This document shows, piece by piece, positions 34,575 through 43,811 of a DNA stretch of 64,000 bases; within the stretch, counting starts at the first letter, position 1; each line of letters begins with the position of its first letter. The position numbers and the translations under genes were made by a program. Source of the stretch: an uncultured Alphaproteobacteria bacterium (GTDB lineage: Bacteria; Pseudomonadota; Alphaproteobacteria; HIMB59; GCA-002718135); contig CABYRE010000006.1 in assembly GCA_902521325.1 (NCBI GenBank), positions 1 through 64,000 on the forward strand. The letters are read 5' to 3'. The notes beneath the pieces were generated by a model, which ran no database searches, was not told the origin of the DNA, and worked only from the letters and a program-made list of their open reading frames with translations.

Positions 34575-35422
34575 TGAAAACTTTAAGATATAGAATTGGT
34601 GAAGGTGTTAAACCAGGAATTTTGGACTCAGAGGAGAACATACGCGATGCTTCTTCCTTGGTAAATGATTGGGATAATAAGAATGTTACTACTGAAAAGC
34701 TGCATGAAGTAAAACTAGTTGATTTAAGTTCATTACCTATTGTTGAAAATCATGACGGTATAGCACCATGTGTTTGTAAAGAAAGTATTGGTAAAATTAT
34801 TTGTATAGGTCTTAATTATTCTGATCATGCAGAAGAAACAGGGCAAAAAGTACCTCCGGAGCCTATTATTTTTGCAAAAGCAACAAGTTCAGTAATTGGA
34901 CCAAATGATGATGTGGAGATTCCTAAAAAATCAGTAAAATCTGACTGGGAAGTTGAATTAGGTGTTATCATTGGAAAAGAAGCGAAGTATATTTCTGAAA
35001 GTGAATCACAATCCCATATTGCTGGGTACTGTGTTATTAATGATTTAAGTGAGAGAGAATTTCAGATTGAACATTCAGGTCAATGGATGAAAGGTAAATC
35101 ATGTGATACTTTTGGACCAATAGGACCTTATTTAGTTACAACAGATGAAATCCCTGATCCTCAAAATCTTAAAATGTGGTTAGAGGTTAATGGTAAAAAA
35201 ATGCAAAATGGGTCAACAAATACGATGGTCTACGGTGTTAACTTTCTCATTAGTTATTTAAGTCAATTTATGTCATTACAGCCAGGAGATATTATCTCTA
35301 CTGGAACTCCTCCAGGTGTAGGTATGGGAATGAAACCCCAAGTATTTCTAAAAGCTGGTGATGTTATGAAATTAGGCATTGACGGCTTAGGAGAACAAAC
35401 ACAAAAAACGATTCAAGTTTAA
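34574..35422 (+). CDS. fumarylacetoacetate hydrolase family, 2,4-diketo-3-deoxy-L-fuconate hydrolase-like
   Basis: A metal-dependent C-C hydrolase of 282 residues. The N-terminal MKTLRYRIGEGVKPGILDSE matches the sugar-acid branch. The active-site block IICIGLNYSDHAEETGQ, PIIFAKATSSVIGPNDD, DWEVELGVIIG (metal Glu) and NDLSEREFQ follow in the normal order. Its expected products are pyruvate and L-lactate. A longer frame starts at 34562, but the ATG at 34574 overlaps the dehydrogenase stop by one base and begins the conserved region. L-lactate dehydrogenase follows at once, which fits the products. Confidence 0.91.
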   Translation: MKTLRYRIGEGVKPGILDSEENIRDASSLVNDWDNKNVTTEKLHEVKLVDLSSLPIVENHDGIAPCVCKESIGKIICIGLNYSDHAEETGQKVPPEPIIFAKATSSVIGPNDDVEIPKKSVKSDWEVELGVIIGKEAKYISESESQSHIAGYCVINDLSEREFQIEHSGQWMKGKSCDTFGPIGPYLVTTDEIPDPQNLKMWLEVNGKKMQNGSTNTMVYGVNFLISYLSQFMSLQPGDIISTGTPPGVGMGMKPQVFLKAGDVMKLGIDGLGEQTQKTIQV

Positions 35423-36576
35423 TGTTTGGAAGCATCAATAATTGTCATAATGTTAAAGACTTTAGAAGTTTAGCAAAGAAAAGACTTCCAAGCCCAATCT
35501 TTCATTATATTGATGGTGCTGCTGATGATGAAATAACTTATAAAAGAAATACTGATGCATATGAAGAATGTGATTTAATTCCAAATGTCTTAAGTGGTGT
35601 TGATAAAGTAGATATGTCAACTACAGTGATGGGACAAAAATTGGATATGCCATTATATTGTGCCCCAACTGCTCTTCAAAGATTATTTCACCATGAGGGT
35701 GAAATTGGAGTCGCAAAAGCTGCTGAAAAATTTGGAACTATGTTTGGAATTTCTTCTTTAGGTACAGCAAGCATAGAGGAGATATCAAGTTTAGTCAAAA
35801 CACCAAAACTTTTTCAACTGTACGTTCATAAAGACAAAGGCTTAAACAAAGCTCTTATACAAAGGTGTAAAGAATCTAATTTTGAAGCAATGGCAGTAAC
35901 TGTTGATACCGCTGTTGGTGGAAATCGTGAAAGAGATTTGTATACAGGTTTTACTATTCCAATGAAATTAAAATTAAATAGTGTGCTTAGTTTTATGCTG
36001 CATCCTAAGTGGGCAATAGATTATTTTACAAAACCTAAATGGGAATTGAGTAATTTAAAAGAGCACATAAGTGAAGGTACAACTGTAATGACTACAATTG
36101 GTGATTACTTCACGAAGATGCTTGATAATTCGATGAGCTGGAAAGATGTTGAAAATATTAACAAAGAATGGGGGCGTCAATTTGCAATCAAAGGCGTTAT
36201 GTCAGTAGATGATGCCAAAAAAGCTATCGATGTTGGTGCTTCTACAATAATGGTTTCAAATCATGGAGGACGACAATTAGATGGGTCAAGATCACCTTTT
36301 GATCAATTAGCTGAAATTGTTGATGCTGTTGGAGACAAAATAGATGTAATTTGTGAAGGCGGTATCAGAAGAGGAACACATGTTTTAAAAGCATTATCTT
36401 TGGGTGCAAAAGCTTGCTCTGGTGGGAGAATGTATCTCTATGCTTTAGCTGCTGGAGGTCAAAAAGGGGTTGAAAAAAGTTTATCTAATTTACGTAATGA
36501 AATTGAACGAGATATGAAATTAATGGGAGTTTCTAACGTAAAAGAGTTAACAAGAAAAAATCTTAAATTCAGATAA
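35422..36576 (+). CDS. lldD: L-lactate dehydrogenase (FMN-dependent)
   Basis: A 384-residue FMN-dependent alpha-hydroxyacid dehydrogenase that oxidises L-lactate to pyruvate and feeds electrons to the respiratory chain. HYIDGAADDE near 28, PTALQRLFHHEGE, VTVDTAVGGNRERD, the catalytic histidine and arginine in VSNHGGRQLDG near 275 and GGIRRGTHVLKAL are family motifs. It overlaps the hydrolase gene by one base. Placement after an enzyme that releases L-lactate makes lactate the most likely substrate over glycolate or mandelate. Confidence 0.93.
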   Translation: MFGSINNCHNVKDFRSLAKKRLPSPIFHYIDGAADDEITYKRNTDAYEECDLIPNVLSGVDKVDMSTTVMGQKLDMPLYCAPTALQRLFHHEGEIGVAKAAEKFGTMFGISSLGTASIEEISSLVKTPKLFQLYVHKDKGLNKALIQRCKESNFEAMAVTVDTAVGGNRERDLYTGFTIPMKLKLNSVLSFMLHPKWAIDYFTKPKWELSNLKEHISEGTTVMTTIGDYFTKMLDNSMSWKDVENINKEWGRQFAIKGVMSVDDAKKAIDVGASTIMVSNHGGRQLDGSRSPFDQLAEIVDAVGDKIDVICEGGIRRGTHVLKALSLGAKACSGGRMYLYALAAGGQKGVEKSLSNLRNEIERDMKLMGVSNVKELTRKNLKFR

Positions 36577-36637
36577 ATTCACAATATTTTAAAAAAAAAT
36601 ATTTATTCTCATCTAATTTTATTCTAAAAATTTTATT

Positions 36638-36958
36638 ATGAATGATGAAATAGAGCCAATCTTAATAGGCGAAGTTGATGATATTGATATTGGTTCAGTA
36701 GAAAATTTTGAATATGAAGATATAAATTATGCAATTTATAGACTCGAATCAGGCTTTTTTGCAACTGAAGGAAATTGCCCTTGTGCTGAAAAAACTTTAT
36801 TAAGTGAATCTAGTATTGAAGGTGAAGAACTAGAGTGCCCATCATGCGGTAATAAATTTAGCATTGTATCTGGAGACTCTGTCTCTGATTTAGAACAAAT
36901 TCCATTAAAAATATTTGATGTTACAGAAGAAGATGGAAATCTTTACCTAAATATTTAA
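36638..36958 (+). CDS. Rieske-like small protein with all-cysteine ligand set
   Basis: A 106-residue soluble protein with the length and strand pattern of Rieske-type ferredoxins. The two ligand loops read NCPCAE (C47, C49) and ECPSCGN (C67, C70), with 17 residues between, the Rieske CxH-X15-17-CxxH spacing. Both histidines are replaced by cysteine. The site could hold a four-cysteine [2Fe-2S] cluster, an iron like rubredoxin, or zinc. It follows lldD by 61 bases and may serve an oxygenase or dehydrogenase in this region. The fold is inferred, not shown. Confidence 0.75.
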   Translation: MNDEIEPILIGEVDDIDIGSVENFEYEDINYAIYRLESGFFATEGNCPCAEKTLLSESSIEGEELECPSCGNKFSIVSGDSVSDLEQIPLKIFDVTEEDGNLYLNI

Positions 36959-36966
36959 CTTATAAT

Positions 36967-37926
36967 TTATTTACTTAAGTCTATAATGTTATTTGGATTT
37001 AATTTTTCTTTATCTTTTAAAAAATGATAAACATTTTCACAGCACTCAATAGCCATTCTTTTACGACACTCTAGGGTAAGAGCAGCGTTATGAGGTGATA
37101 ATATAATATTATCTAATTTAAATAAATCTAAGTCTGAAGGAGGAGGTTCAACTTCGTACACATCTAATCCAGCTCCAAATATACTTTTACTTGAAAGTGC
37201 TTTATAGAGTGCATCTTCATTAATTATTCCCCCTCTAGCTGTATTTACTAAAATAAGATTTTTTTTAAAAATTTTAAATTCATCATACGAAATCAAATTC
37301 TTTGTCTCTTTGTTAAGAGGCATATGTATACTTATGTAATCAGCATTTCTAAATCCTTCTTCTTTGTTAACGGAAGAGCAACCATAATTTACAATATCAG
37401 ATTTTGAAACAAAAGGATCATAAACACTTATTTTTGCTTCAAATCCTAAACATCTTTTAGCGAGAGCTTTACCAATTCTACCAAAACCTAGAATAAATAT
37501 ATTTTTTTTATATAGTTCAAAAAAATTCGGTAATTGTGATTTAAGTTTATAATTTCCACTTTTAACTATTTTGTTAGACTCAAAAATATTTTTTGATAGC
37601 ACGAGAAACATTGTAATTACGTGTTCAGCAACACTTGCAGCATTTGATGTGCTTGTAATTGATAGTGCAATATTATTGCTTTGTAGATATTTTTGATCAA
37701 CATTATCATAACCAACACCATGCCTAGATACAATTTTTAATTTTGGACATGAAGATAAAATTTCACTATCAAGATTTGACGTTCTTAAAATTATTGCATC
37801 AACGTCTGAGAGGCTATGAATTAAATTATTTTTTGAAAATTCTTTAACTTGAATAATATCAAAGTTTTCATTATGTAAAATTTTTAAACCATCCTCGTGT
37901 ACTTCTCCAACAATACCTATTTTCAT
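36967..37926 (-). CDS. D-2-hydroxyacid dehydrogenase (SerA-like)
   Basis: A 319-residue NAD-dependent D-isomer hydroxyacid dehydrogenase. The coenzyme loop is ILGFGRIGKALAKR near 146, the catalytic arginine lies in VNTARGGII, the Glu in DVYEVEPPP and the His in LSPHNAAL near 287. It lacks the regulatory ACT domain of full-length 3-phosphoglycerate dehydrogenases, so a degradative or glyoxylate/hydroxypyruvate-type role is as likely as serine synthesis. It is divergent from the IolD-like gene, with the 104-base spacer between. Confidence 0.9.
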   Translation of the reverse strand: MKIGIVGEVHEDGLKILHNENFDIIQVKEFSKNNLIHSLSDVDAIILRTSNLDSEILSSCPKLKIVSRHGVGYDNVDQKYLQSNNIALSITSTSNAASVAEHVITMFLVLSKNIFESNKIVKSGNYKLKSQLPNFFELYKKNIFILGFGRIGKALAKRCLGFEAKISVYDPFVSKSDIVNYGCSSVNKEEGFRNADYISIHMPLNKETKNLISYDEFKIFKKNLILVNTARGGIINEDALYKALSSKSIFGAGLDVYEVEPPPSDLDLFKLDNIILSPHNAALTLECRKRMAIECCENVYHFLKDKEKLNPNNIIDLSK

Positions 37927-38030
37927 TATGAAAGCTATAAAGTAATATTTGTTAAAAACAAATGTTAGCTATTTAAAAAATATGTTTCTTATATTAATAT
38001 ATTACCTTTTAAGTTTGTTTGGGGGAAAGA

Positions 38031-39875
38031 ATGAAAACAATTAAAATGTCATGTTCTCATGCTTTGATTAAATATTTAACTGCACAAAAAATTTTAATTA
38101 ATGGTAAAAAACTACCATTATTTCCTGGTGCTTTTGGCATTTATGGACACGGAAATGTAGCTTGTATAGGCCAGGCAATGGAAGAATTTCAAGATGAGTT
38201 ACCTGGTTATAGAGGCCATCATGAACAAAATATGGCATTAACTGGTATTGCTTATGCAAGAGCAATGCGAAGAAAGCAAATTTTTATTGCAACTTCCTCA
38301 GTAGGACCTGGCTCTACAAATATGGTTACTGCTGCTGCTGTAGCTTTAAGCAATAGATTGCCTATTCTTTTACTTCCAGGAGATACATTTTCTAGTCGCT
38401 TTCCAGATCCAGTTCTACAACAAGTTGAACATTTTAACTCTCCATCAGAGACTCAAAATGATTCATTTAAATCTGTATCAAGATATTTTGATCGAATAAC
38501 TAGACCTGAACAAATTTTAACATCTTTACCTCAAGCAATTAATGTGATGCTAGATCCTGCGGATTGTGGTCCTGCAGTAATTTCAATGTCACAAGATGTT
38601 CAAGGAGAGGCTTATGATTATCCCGAAATCTTTTTTGAGGAAAAAATTCATGAAATAAGAAGAATTCACCCAGATCCAAATCAAATACAAAAAGCAGCTG
38701 ATAAATTAAAAAAATCAAAACAACCAATTATTATTTCTGGAGGAGGTGTTTTATATTCAGAAGCAGAAGAGGAAATTTCTGCTTTTGCAAAGAAACATAA
38801 TATTCCCGTAACTGCAACTGTAATGGGTATTGGATGTATGAATAAAGATGATCCCTATTATATAAGTGCAATTGGATGTTTAGGAGAAGGCTCATCTAAT
38901 AACCTTGCTACTGATACAGATTTAGCACTAGCTGTAGGAACAAAATTAGGAGACTTTACAACTGGCTCTTGGACAAATTTTGAAAATGAAAATTTTCAAC
39001 TTTTATCAATAAATACTTCACGATTTGACACTACAAAACATCGCGCAACTCCTGTTGTAAGTGATGCAAAAATTGGACTTCAAGAATTATCAAAAGCATT
39101 AGGAGATTGGAAAGCTCCAGATAATTGGTACCAACGTTCTATTGAGGAAAGAAATAAATGGGATGAATATGTTGCTAAAGAGAGTGGGCCAACAAATCAA
39201 GAACTTCCTTCTTATGCTCATGCAGTAGGTGCAGTTTATAGAAATTCAGATCCATCAGATATTGTTGTAACTGCAGCAGGAGGACTAGTAGGCGAAGTGG
39301 TTCAAATATGGAAACCTAAAGAACTAAATACCTTTGAAACTGAATGGGGATTTAGTTGCATGAGTTATGAAATATCAGGGGCACTTGGAATTAAAATGGC
39401 AAAACCTAATCAAGATGTAATTGTATTTGTAGGAGATGGTTCATACCTCTTACAAAACAGCGATATCTACAGTTCTGTTTTGTATGATAAAAAATTAATA
39501 ATAGTTGTTTGTGACAATGGCGGTCATATGGTGATTAATAGATTACAACTAGCAAAAGGCGGAAATGAATATCTTTGTAATCTCAATGCTGCTAGGGCTA
39601 CAAATTTACAGTTCGTAGATTTTGAAGCTCACGCAAAAAGTATGGGAGCAAATGGTGAAACTGTTAAATCTATTGCAGAATTAGAGGCAGCTTTTAAGAG
39701 AGCGAAAGAATCAGACAAAACCTATGTGATTTCAATGAAAACAGATGGGTATGAATGGTTGGAGGGCACAGCATTTTGGGAAAGCCCAACTCTTCAAGTT
39801 GATAATACGGAGGGTAAGAAATCAGCTCTTAATGAATTTTTAGAAGGTAAAAATAAACAACGTAAAGGCGTATAA
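38031..39875 (+). CDS. iolD: 3D-(3,5/4)-trihydroxycyclohexane-1,2-dione hydrolase, IolD-like (TPP-dependent)
   Basis: A 614-residue thiamine-diphosphate enzyme that opens the inositol-derived ring trione to 5-deoxy-glucuronate. PGAFGIYGHGNVACIGQAM near 34, PGYRGHHEQNMALTG (TPP Glu) and VISMSQDVQGEAYDYPE are IolD-specific. The C-terminal TPP/Mg motif is VFVGDGSYLLQNSD with the downstream Asn in CDNGGHM. The in-frame TTG at 38019 is within the purine-rich leader, and the ATG at 38031 follows GGGGGAAAG. No iolB, iolC or iolE stands beside it, which is unusual. It may work on a related cyclic or diketo substrate. Confidence 0.9.
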   Translation: MKTIKMSCSHALIKYLTAQKILINGKKLPLFPGAFGIYGHGNVACIGQAMEEFQDELPGYRGHHEQNMALTGIAYARAMRRKQIFIATSSVGPGSTNMVTAAAVALSNRLPILLLPGDTFSSRFPDPVLQQVEHFNSPSETQNDSFKSVSRYFDRITRPEQILTSLPQAINVMLDPADCGPAVISMSQDVQGEAYDYPEIFFEEKIHEIRRIHPDPNQIQKAADKLKKSKQPIIISGGGVLYSEAEEEISAFAKKHNIPVTATVMGIGCMNKDDPYYISAIGCLGEGSSNNLATDTDLALAVGTKLGDFTTGSWTNFENENFQLLSINTSRFDTTKHRATPVVSDAKIGLQELSKALGDWKAPDNWYQRSIEERNKWDEYVAKESGPTNQELPSYAHAVGAVYRNSDPSDIVVTAAGGLVGEVVQIWKPKELNTFETEWGFSCMSYEISGALGIKMAKPNQDVIVFVGDGSYLLQNSDIYSSVLYDKKLIIVVCDNGGHMVINRLQLAKGGNEYLCNLNAARATNLQFVDFEAHAKSMGANGETVKSIAELEAAFKRAKESDKTYVISMKTDGYEWLEGTAFWESPTLQVDNTEGKKSALNEFLEGKNKQRKGV

Positions 39876-39909
39876 AAATAAATTTCTTTTTCTAAAATTT
39901 AAAAATTGT

Positions 39910-40938
39910 ATGAGTCAAAACAAGCCTATAATTTTATTAGATCCATATCCTAGAACTATGGATCTACTTTTTTCTAAAGAAAATTTAAACTATTTAAAAA
40001 AAAATTTTAAACTCATTACTGCTCCAAATAAAAATAAAAAATATTTTTATGAAAAAAATTTACCAAATGCAGATTATATTTTTGGGCAACCCAATTTACC
40101 TTCATTTTTAATTTCTAAAACCACAAAACTTAAAGCAATATTTAATGTGGAGAGCAATTTTATGGATAATATGGATTACGATTATTGTTTTAGAAAAGGA
40201 ATACATGTTTTAGCAACATCTCCTGTTTTTTCTCAACCCGTTGCTGAAATGGCAATGGGACTTACTTTATCAATAGCAAGAAGTATTCATATTGCCCACT
40301 CAGACTTTATTTTAAAAAAAGAAAAGTATGGAGGAGAAATTAGTCAGAATAATTTTTTAATAAAAAATAAAACATTTGGTTTAATTGGTTTTGGTGATTT
40401 AGCAAAATCTCTTACCCCTATACTAAAAGCATTCTCTAATAATATCATCGCCTATGATCCTTGGATTCCTGATAAAGAAATTGAAAAAATGGATGTTAAG
40501 CCTACCAGTTTGAATTTGTTACTCAAAAATGCTGACATTATTTATGTATTAGCTTCCATTACTTCTTCTAATGATTCTATGATTAATTCTTCAAAGTTTA
40601 AATTAATAAAAGATGGATCAGTGTTTGTATTAATGAGTAGAGCAGCCATAATAAATTTTGATGATTTTTTTAATTTTTTAAAAAATAGAAATGTGTTTGC
40701 TGCTATTGATGTTTTTCCTCAAGAACCGTTTCCTAAAAATCATAAATTAAGAAAACTTAAAAATGTAATTTTTTCACCACATAGGGCTGGTGCATTAGAC
40801 AGCGCATTTAAAGAGATGGGTGAATTAGTAATTCAAGATCTAAAACTTATCTCGAAGGGCCTACCTCCTAAATTATGTAAAAAAGCTGAGAGAGAAACTG
40901 TTAAATATTTACGTTCAAAACCAGTTGATATTAATTAA
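39910..40938 (+). CDS. D-2-hydroxyacid dehydrogenase family protein
   Basis: A 342-residue member of the same dehydrogenase superfamily as the gene at 36967, but diverged. The coenzyme loop GLIGFGDLAKSLT near 157, the Arg in LMSRAAII, the Glu in DVFPQEPFP and the His in FSPHRAGA near 294 keep the catalytic set. GFGDLA in place of GFGRIG is a less common variant. It follows the IolD-like gene by 34 bases and precedes a ribose-type ATPase by 21 bases, so it is probably part of the same uptake/catabolism unit. Substrate unknown. Confidence 0.88.
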   Translation: MSQNKPIILLDPYPRTMDLLFSKENLNYLKKNFKLITAPNKNKKYFYEKNLPNADYIFGQPNLPSFLISKTTKLKAIFNVESNFMDNMDYDYCFRKGIHVLATSPVFSQPVAEMAMGLTLSIARSIHIAHSDFILKKEKYGGEISQNNFLIKNKTFGLIGFGDLAKSLTPILKAFSNNIIAYDPWIPDKEIEKMDVKPTSLNLLLKNADIIYVLASITSSNDSMINSSKFKLIKDGSVFVLMSRAAIINFDDFFNFLKNRNVFAAIDVFPQEPFPKNHKLRKLKNVIFSPHRAGALDSAFKEMGELVIQDLKLISKGLPPKLCKKAERETVKYLRSKPVDIN

Positions 40939-40959
40939 AATTTATTTAAAAATACAATT

Positions 40960-41706
40960 ATGTCAGATGAATTAGTACTGGAAGCTAAATCAGTCTCAAA
41001 ATTCTTTGGTACTATCACAGCTCTTCAAAATGTAGATCTTCATTTAAATAAAGGAGAAGTCCTTGGTGTTGTTGGTGATAATGGAGCAGGGAAATCCACA
41101 TTAATGAAAGTTTTATCTGGATTATATAAGCCAAGCGAAGGTGCGCTTTTTTTTGATAAGGAAAAAGTAACTTTAAATAGTCCAAGAGACTCTCAAAATT
41201 TAGGCTTAGAAATGGTCTACCAAGATTTAGCCCTAGCTGGCAATCTTCCTATCGGTGATAATATTTTTTTAGGAAGAGAACCAACAAGAAAAGTTGGCCC
41301 TTTCAATTTTTTGGATCATAAAAAAAGAAAACAGTTAACTGAAGAACATCTCGCAAAACTAAAAATAAATGTAAAGAGTGCTGATCAAAAGGTTGAAGAA
41401 TTATCAGGTGGACAAAGACAAGCGGTTGCAATTGCTAGAGCTACAGCCTTTAATGCAAAAATTGTATTAATGGATGAGCCGACAGCTGCACTAGCTGTTA
41501 AGGAAGTTGGAAAAGTTTTGGATCTAATTTTAAATCTAAAAAAATTGGGTGTTAGTGTTATAGTAATTAGCCATCGAATGGATGATATTTTTACTGTTTG
41601 TGATCGAGTGATGGCATTATTCCAAGGAACAAACTTTGCAGAATCAGAATTAAAAAATACTTCTAGAGATGAAGTTATTGGATGGATCATGGGGAAAAAA
41701 GATTAA
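40960..41706 (+). CDS. sugar ABC transporter ATPase, single domain (ribose/fructose type)
   Basis: A 248-residue ATPase. Walker A is GDNGAGKST near 38, the Q-loop MVYQDLALAGNLPI, signature LSGGQRQAVAIARA, Walker B IVLMDEPTAAL and the switch His in VISHRMDD. The typical ribose/galactose importer ATPases have two such domains in about 500 residues; this one has a single domain, like FrcA-type systems, and would homodimerise. The stop overlaps the permease start by one base. Confidence 0.93.
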   Translation: MSDELVLEAKSVSKFFGTITALQNVDLHLNKGEVLGVVGDNGAGKSTLMKVLSGLYKPSEGALFFDKEKVTLNSPRDSQNLGLEMVYQDLALAGNLPIGDNIFLGREPTRKVGPFNFLDHKKRKQLTEEHLAKLKINVKSADQKVEELSGGQRQAVAIARATAFNAKIVLMDEPTAALAVKEVGKVLDLILNLKKLGVSVIVISHRMDDIFTVCDRVMALFQGTNFAESELKNTSRDEVIGWIMGKKD

Positions 41707-42713
41707 TGAATAAGAATCAAGAAACTTTATTTGTAAGACTCATTCCTTTTTTTGAAAGATATGGAATCTTATTACTTATCTTAATAATGATTGCCGTTTT
41801 GCATTTATTGCAACCTGATGTTTTTTTGTCATGGAGGAATGTAACAAATATTTTTAAACAAGTTTCTTGGCAGTCTATGTTAGCACTTGGTGTCTTTATG
41901 GTCATTGTAACTGCAGGAATAGATCTATCAGTTGGCTCAATTATCATGCTATCATTAATGGGACTAGCTATTGCTTCTAAAGCAGGAATGCCTTGGTACG
42001 TTGTCATGTTAGTTGCTCCAGCAATTGGATTTTTATGTGGTATGTTTAATGGTATTGGCATTACGTTACTTCGAATGCCTCATCCATTCATCATGACACT
42101 TGGTACTCTTTATATATTTAGAGGAATTGGGAATCTAATTTCAGGTGGTGTACCAATAACAGGCTTTGCTGAACAGATAAGAGTTATTGGAAATGGTAAA
42201 ATCAAACTAGACGCATTCTTTGGAGAAGGGGCAAGAGAGTACATACCCACAAGTTTAATTTTGATGATAGTAATATTTTTTATTTTTTGGATATTTTTAA
42301 ATCATACAAGAATTGGTAAATGGATCTACGCGATTGGAGGTAACCCTGGAGCTGCAAGAGCAGCTGGTATTAATGTAGATCGAATTTTAATCGTAGTTTA
42401 CACCCTTTGCGGTTTTTTGGCAGGCATTGGAGGTTTAATTTTAGCTGGAAGAACGAATTCTGCTTATCCAAATGCTGGTTTACAATCTGAGTTAGATGCA
42501 ATTGCGGCAGTCATTATTGGCGGAGCAAGTTTCTTTGGTGGCAGGGGAACAGTTTTAGGAGTGTTTGCTGGAGTTATGATAATGGGTATACTCCGAAATG
42601 GCCTAAATTTAATGAATGTTAGTGTTTTCTGGCAACAAGTTCTGATTGGTTCCATTATTATTTTGGCCGTTTATATTGATGTTTTAAGAAGACAACTTGC
42701 AACCAGAACATAA
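41706..42713 (+). CDS. sugar ABC transporter permease (RbsC/FrcC type)
   Basis: A 335-residue polytopic permease of the ribose/xylose importer family. GVFMVIVTAGIDLSVGSIIML near 60, GIGITLLRMPHPFIMTLGTL near 116 and the C-terminal AIAAVIIGGASFFGGRGTVLG near 270 are the conserved blocks. The start at 41706 overlaps the ATPase stop; a frame open from 41682 would push into the ATPase gene. The binding protein gene follows 89 bases later. Confidence 0.94.
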   Translation: MNKNQETLFVRLIPFFERYGILLLILIMIAVLHLLQPDVFLSWRNVTNIFKQVSWQSMLALGVFMVIVTAGIDLSVGSIIMLSLMGLAIASKAGMPWYVVMLVAPAIGFLCGMFNGIGITLLRMPHPFIMTLGTLYIFRGIGNLISGGVPITGFAEQIRVIGNGKIKLDAFFGEGAREYIPTSLILMIVIFFIFWIFLNHTRIGKWIYAIGGNPGAARAAGINVDRILIVVYTLCGFLAGIGGLILAGRTNSAYPNAGLQSELDAIAAVIIGGASFFGGRGTVLGVFAGVMIMGILRNGLNLMNVSVFWQQVLIGSIIILAVYIDVLRRQLATRT

Positions 42714-42802
42714 TATTAAAAAATAATCACTTTCTGACAAACAGTCTCTTGATTAGATTTTCATTTTTGATTAATGATTAAAAAAAAAATTTAGGAGGAA
42801 AA

Positions 42803-43720
42803 ATGAAATTTTTTATTTCTATAATTACTACTTCTTTATTGTTAGTTTCAGGTGGCCTTCTTGCAGGCTCACATGCTAAAACAATAATGCTAAGTACCAA
42901 AGGACCAGGTGCTGGAAACCCTTTTTGGGCGTCAGTTGAAGCTGGTGCAAAAGATGCTGCTGAAGAATTAGGAGTAAACCTAATTATCCTTTCACCACCG
43001 CAAGAGAGTGATGTTATGGCTCAGGTAGCGCAAATTGAAGACCAAATTGCTAAAGGTGTTGATGGTATTGCAATCGCACCAACTGACCCGAACGCAGTTG
43101 CTCCAATTCTTGATGATGCAATGGCTTCAGGTGTTCCTGTTGTATACATTGATACTAATGGAATAAATGAAGGTGTAACTTTCATTGGAACTAACAATAT
43201 TAATGGTGCTGCTTTAGCCGCTCAATACATTTGTGATAATGTTCCAAGTGGTTCTGATGTTGCAATTCTTCAAGGAATGATTACTCAAACAACAGGTCAG
43301 CACAGAGCAGAAGGATCTCACAAAGGTCTCGAAGCATGTGGTATGAACATTGTTGCTGAACTTCCAGCTAACTGGGATACCGCACAAGGTATGTCAGTAA
43401 CTGAAGACATCTTAACTGGTAACCCTAATCTAAAAGCAATCTTTGCTTCTAATGATAATATGGGTCTAGGAGCTATCCAAGCATTAAAAAATGCTGATAT
43501 GCTAGATGATGTTGTAGTTGTTGGATTTGATGCTAACCCTGATGCTGCTGCAAGTGTAATGGCTGGTGAAATGTCAGCTACTATTGCTCAATTCTCATAC
43601 AACATGGGATACATGGGTGTAGAAAATGCACTTAAATTAGCTAATGGTGAGAGCATTCCTGATAACATTGATACTGGAACTGTACTAGTTACTAAAGAAA
43701 ACGCATCAGACTTTATGTAA
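42803..43720 (+). CDS. ribose-type ABC transporter substrate-binding protein
   Basis: A 305-residue periplasmic binding protein of the Peripla_BP_4 (RbsB-like) family. A signal peptide of about 23 residues precedes KTIMLSTKGPG. The pattern NPFWASVEAGAKDAAEELGV, DQIAKGVDGIAIAPTDPNAV and LKAIFASNDNMGLGAIQAL is typical. A strong AGGAGG stands 5 bases before the ATG, and a clear terminator follows the stop. It completes the importer with the ATPase and permease upstream. Substrate is a pentose, hexose or cyclitol, not further resolved. Confidence 0.94.
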   Translation: MKFFISIITTSLLLVSGGLLAGSHAKTIMLSTKGPGAGNPFWASVEAGAKDAAEELGVNLIILSPPQESDVMAQVAQIEDQIAKGVDGIAIAPTDPNAVAPILDDAMASGVPVVYIDTNGINEGVTFIGTNNINGAALAAQYICDNVPSGSDVAILQGMITQTTGQHRAEGSHKGLEACGMNIVAELPANWDTAQGMSVTEDILTGNPNLKAIFASNDNMGLGAIQALKNADMLDDVVVVGFDANPDAAASVMAGEMSATIAQFSYNMGYMGVENALKLANGESIPDNIDTGTVLVTKENASDFM

Positions 43721-43744
43721 GTCAAAGCTATACTTTATTTTAAG

Positions 43745-43772
43745 GGCCGTAATTTTTACGGCCTTTTTTTTT
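43745..43772 (+). terminator. rho-independent terminator
   Basis: GGCCGTAA and TTACGGCC form a perfect 8-bp stem around a 3-base TTT loop, followed by nine T residues. It lies 24 bases after the binding-protein stop and ends the operon that begins at the IolD-like gene or the ATPase. Confidence 0.92.
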
Positions 43773-43811
43773 ACTATTCCATTTCTCACAATTAATTTAT
43801 AGAAATAACAT

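Noticed and set aside
36583-36606. AT-only inverted repeat after lldD
   Set aside because: The stem is only A-T pairs next to a poly-A run, which is expected by chance in this composition.
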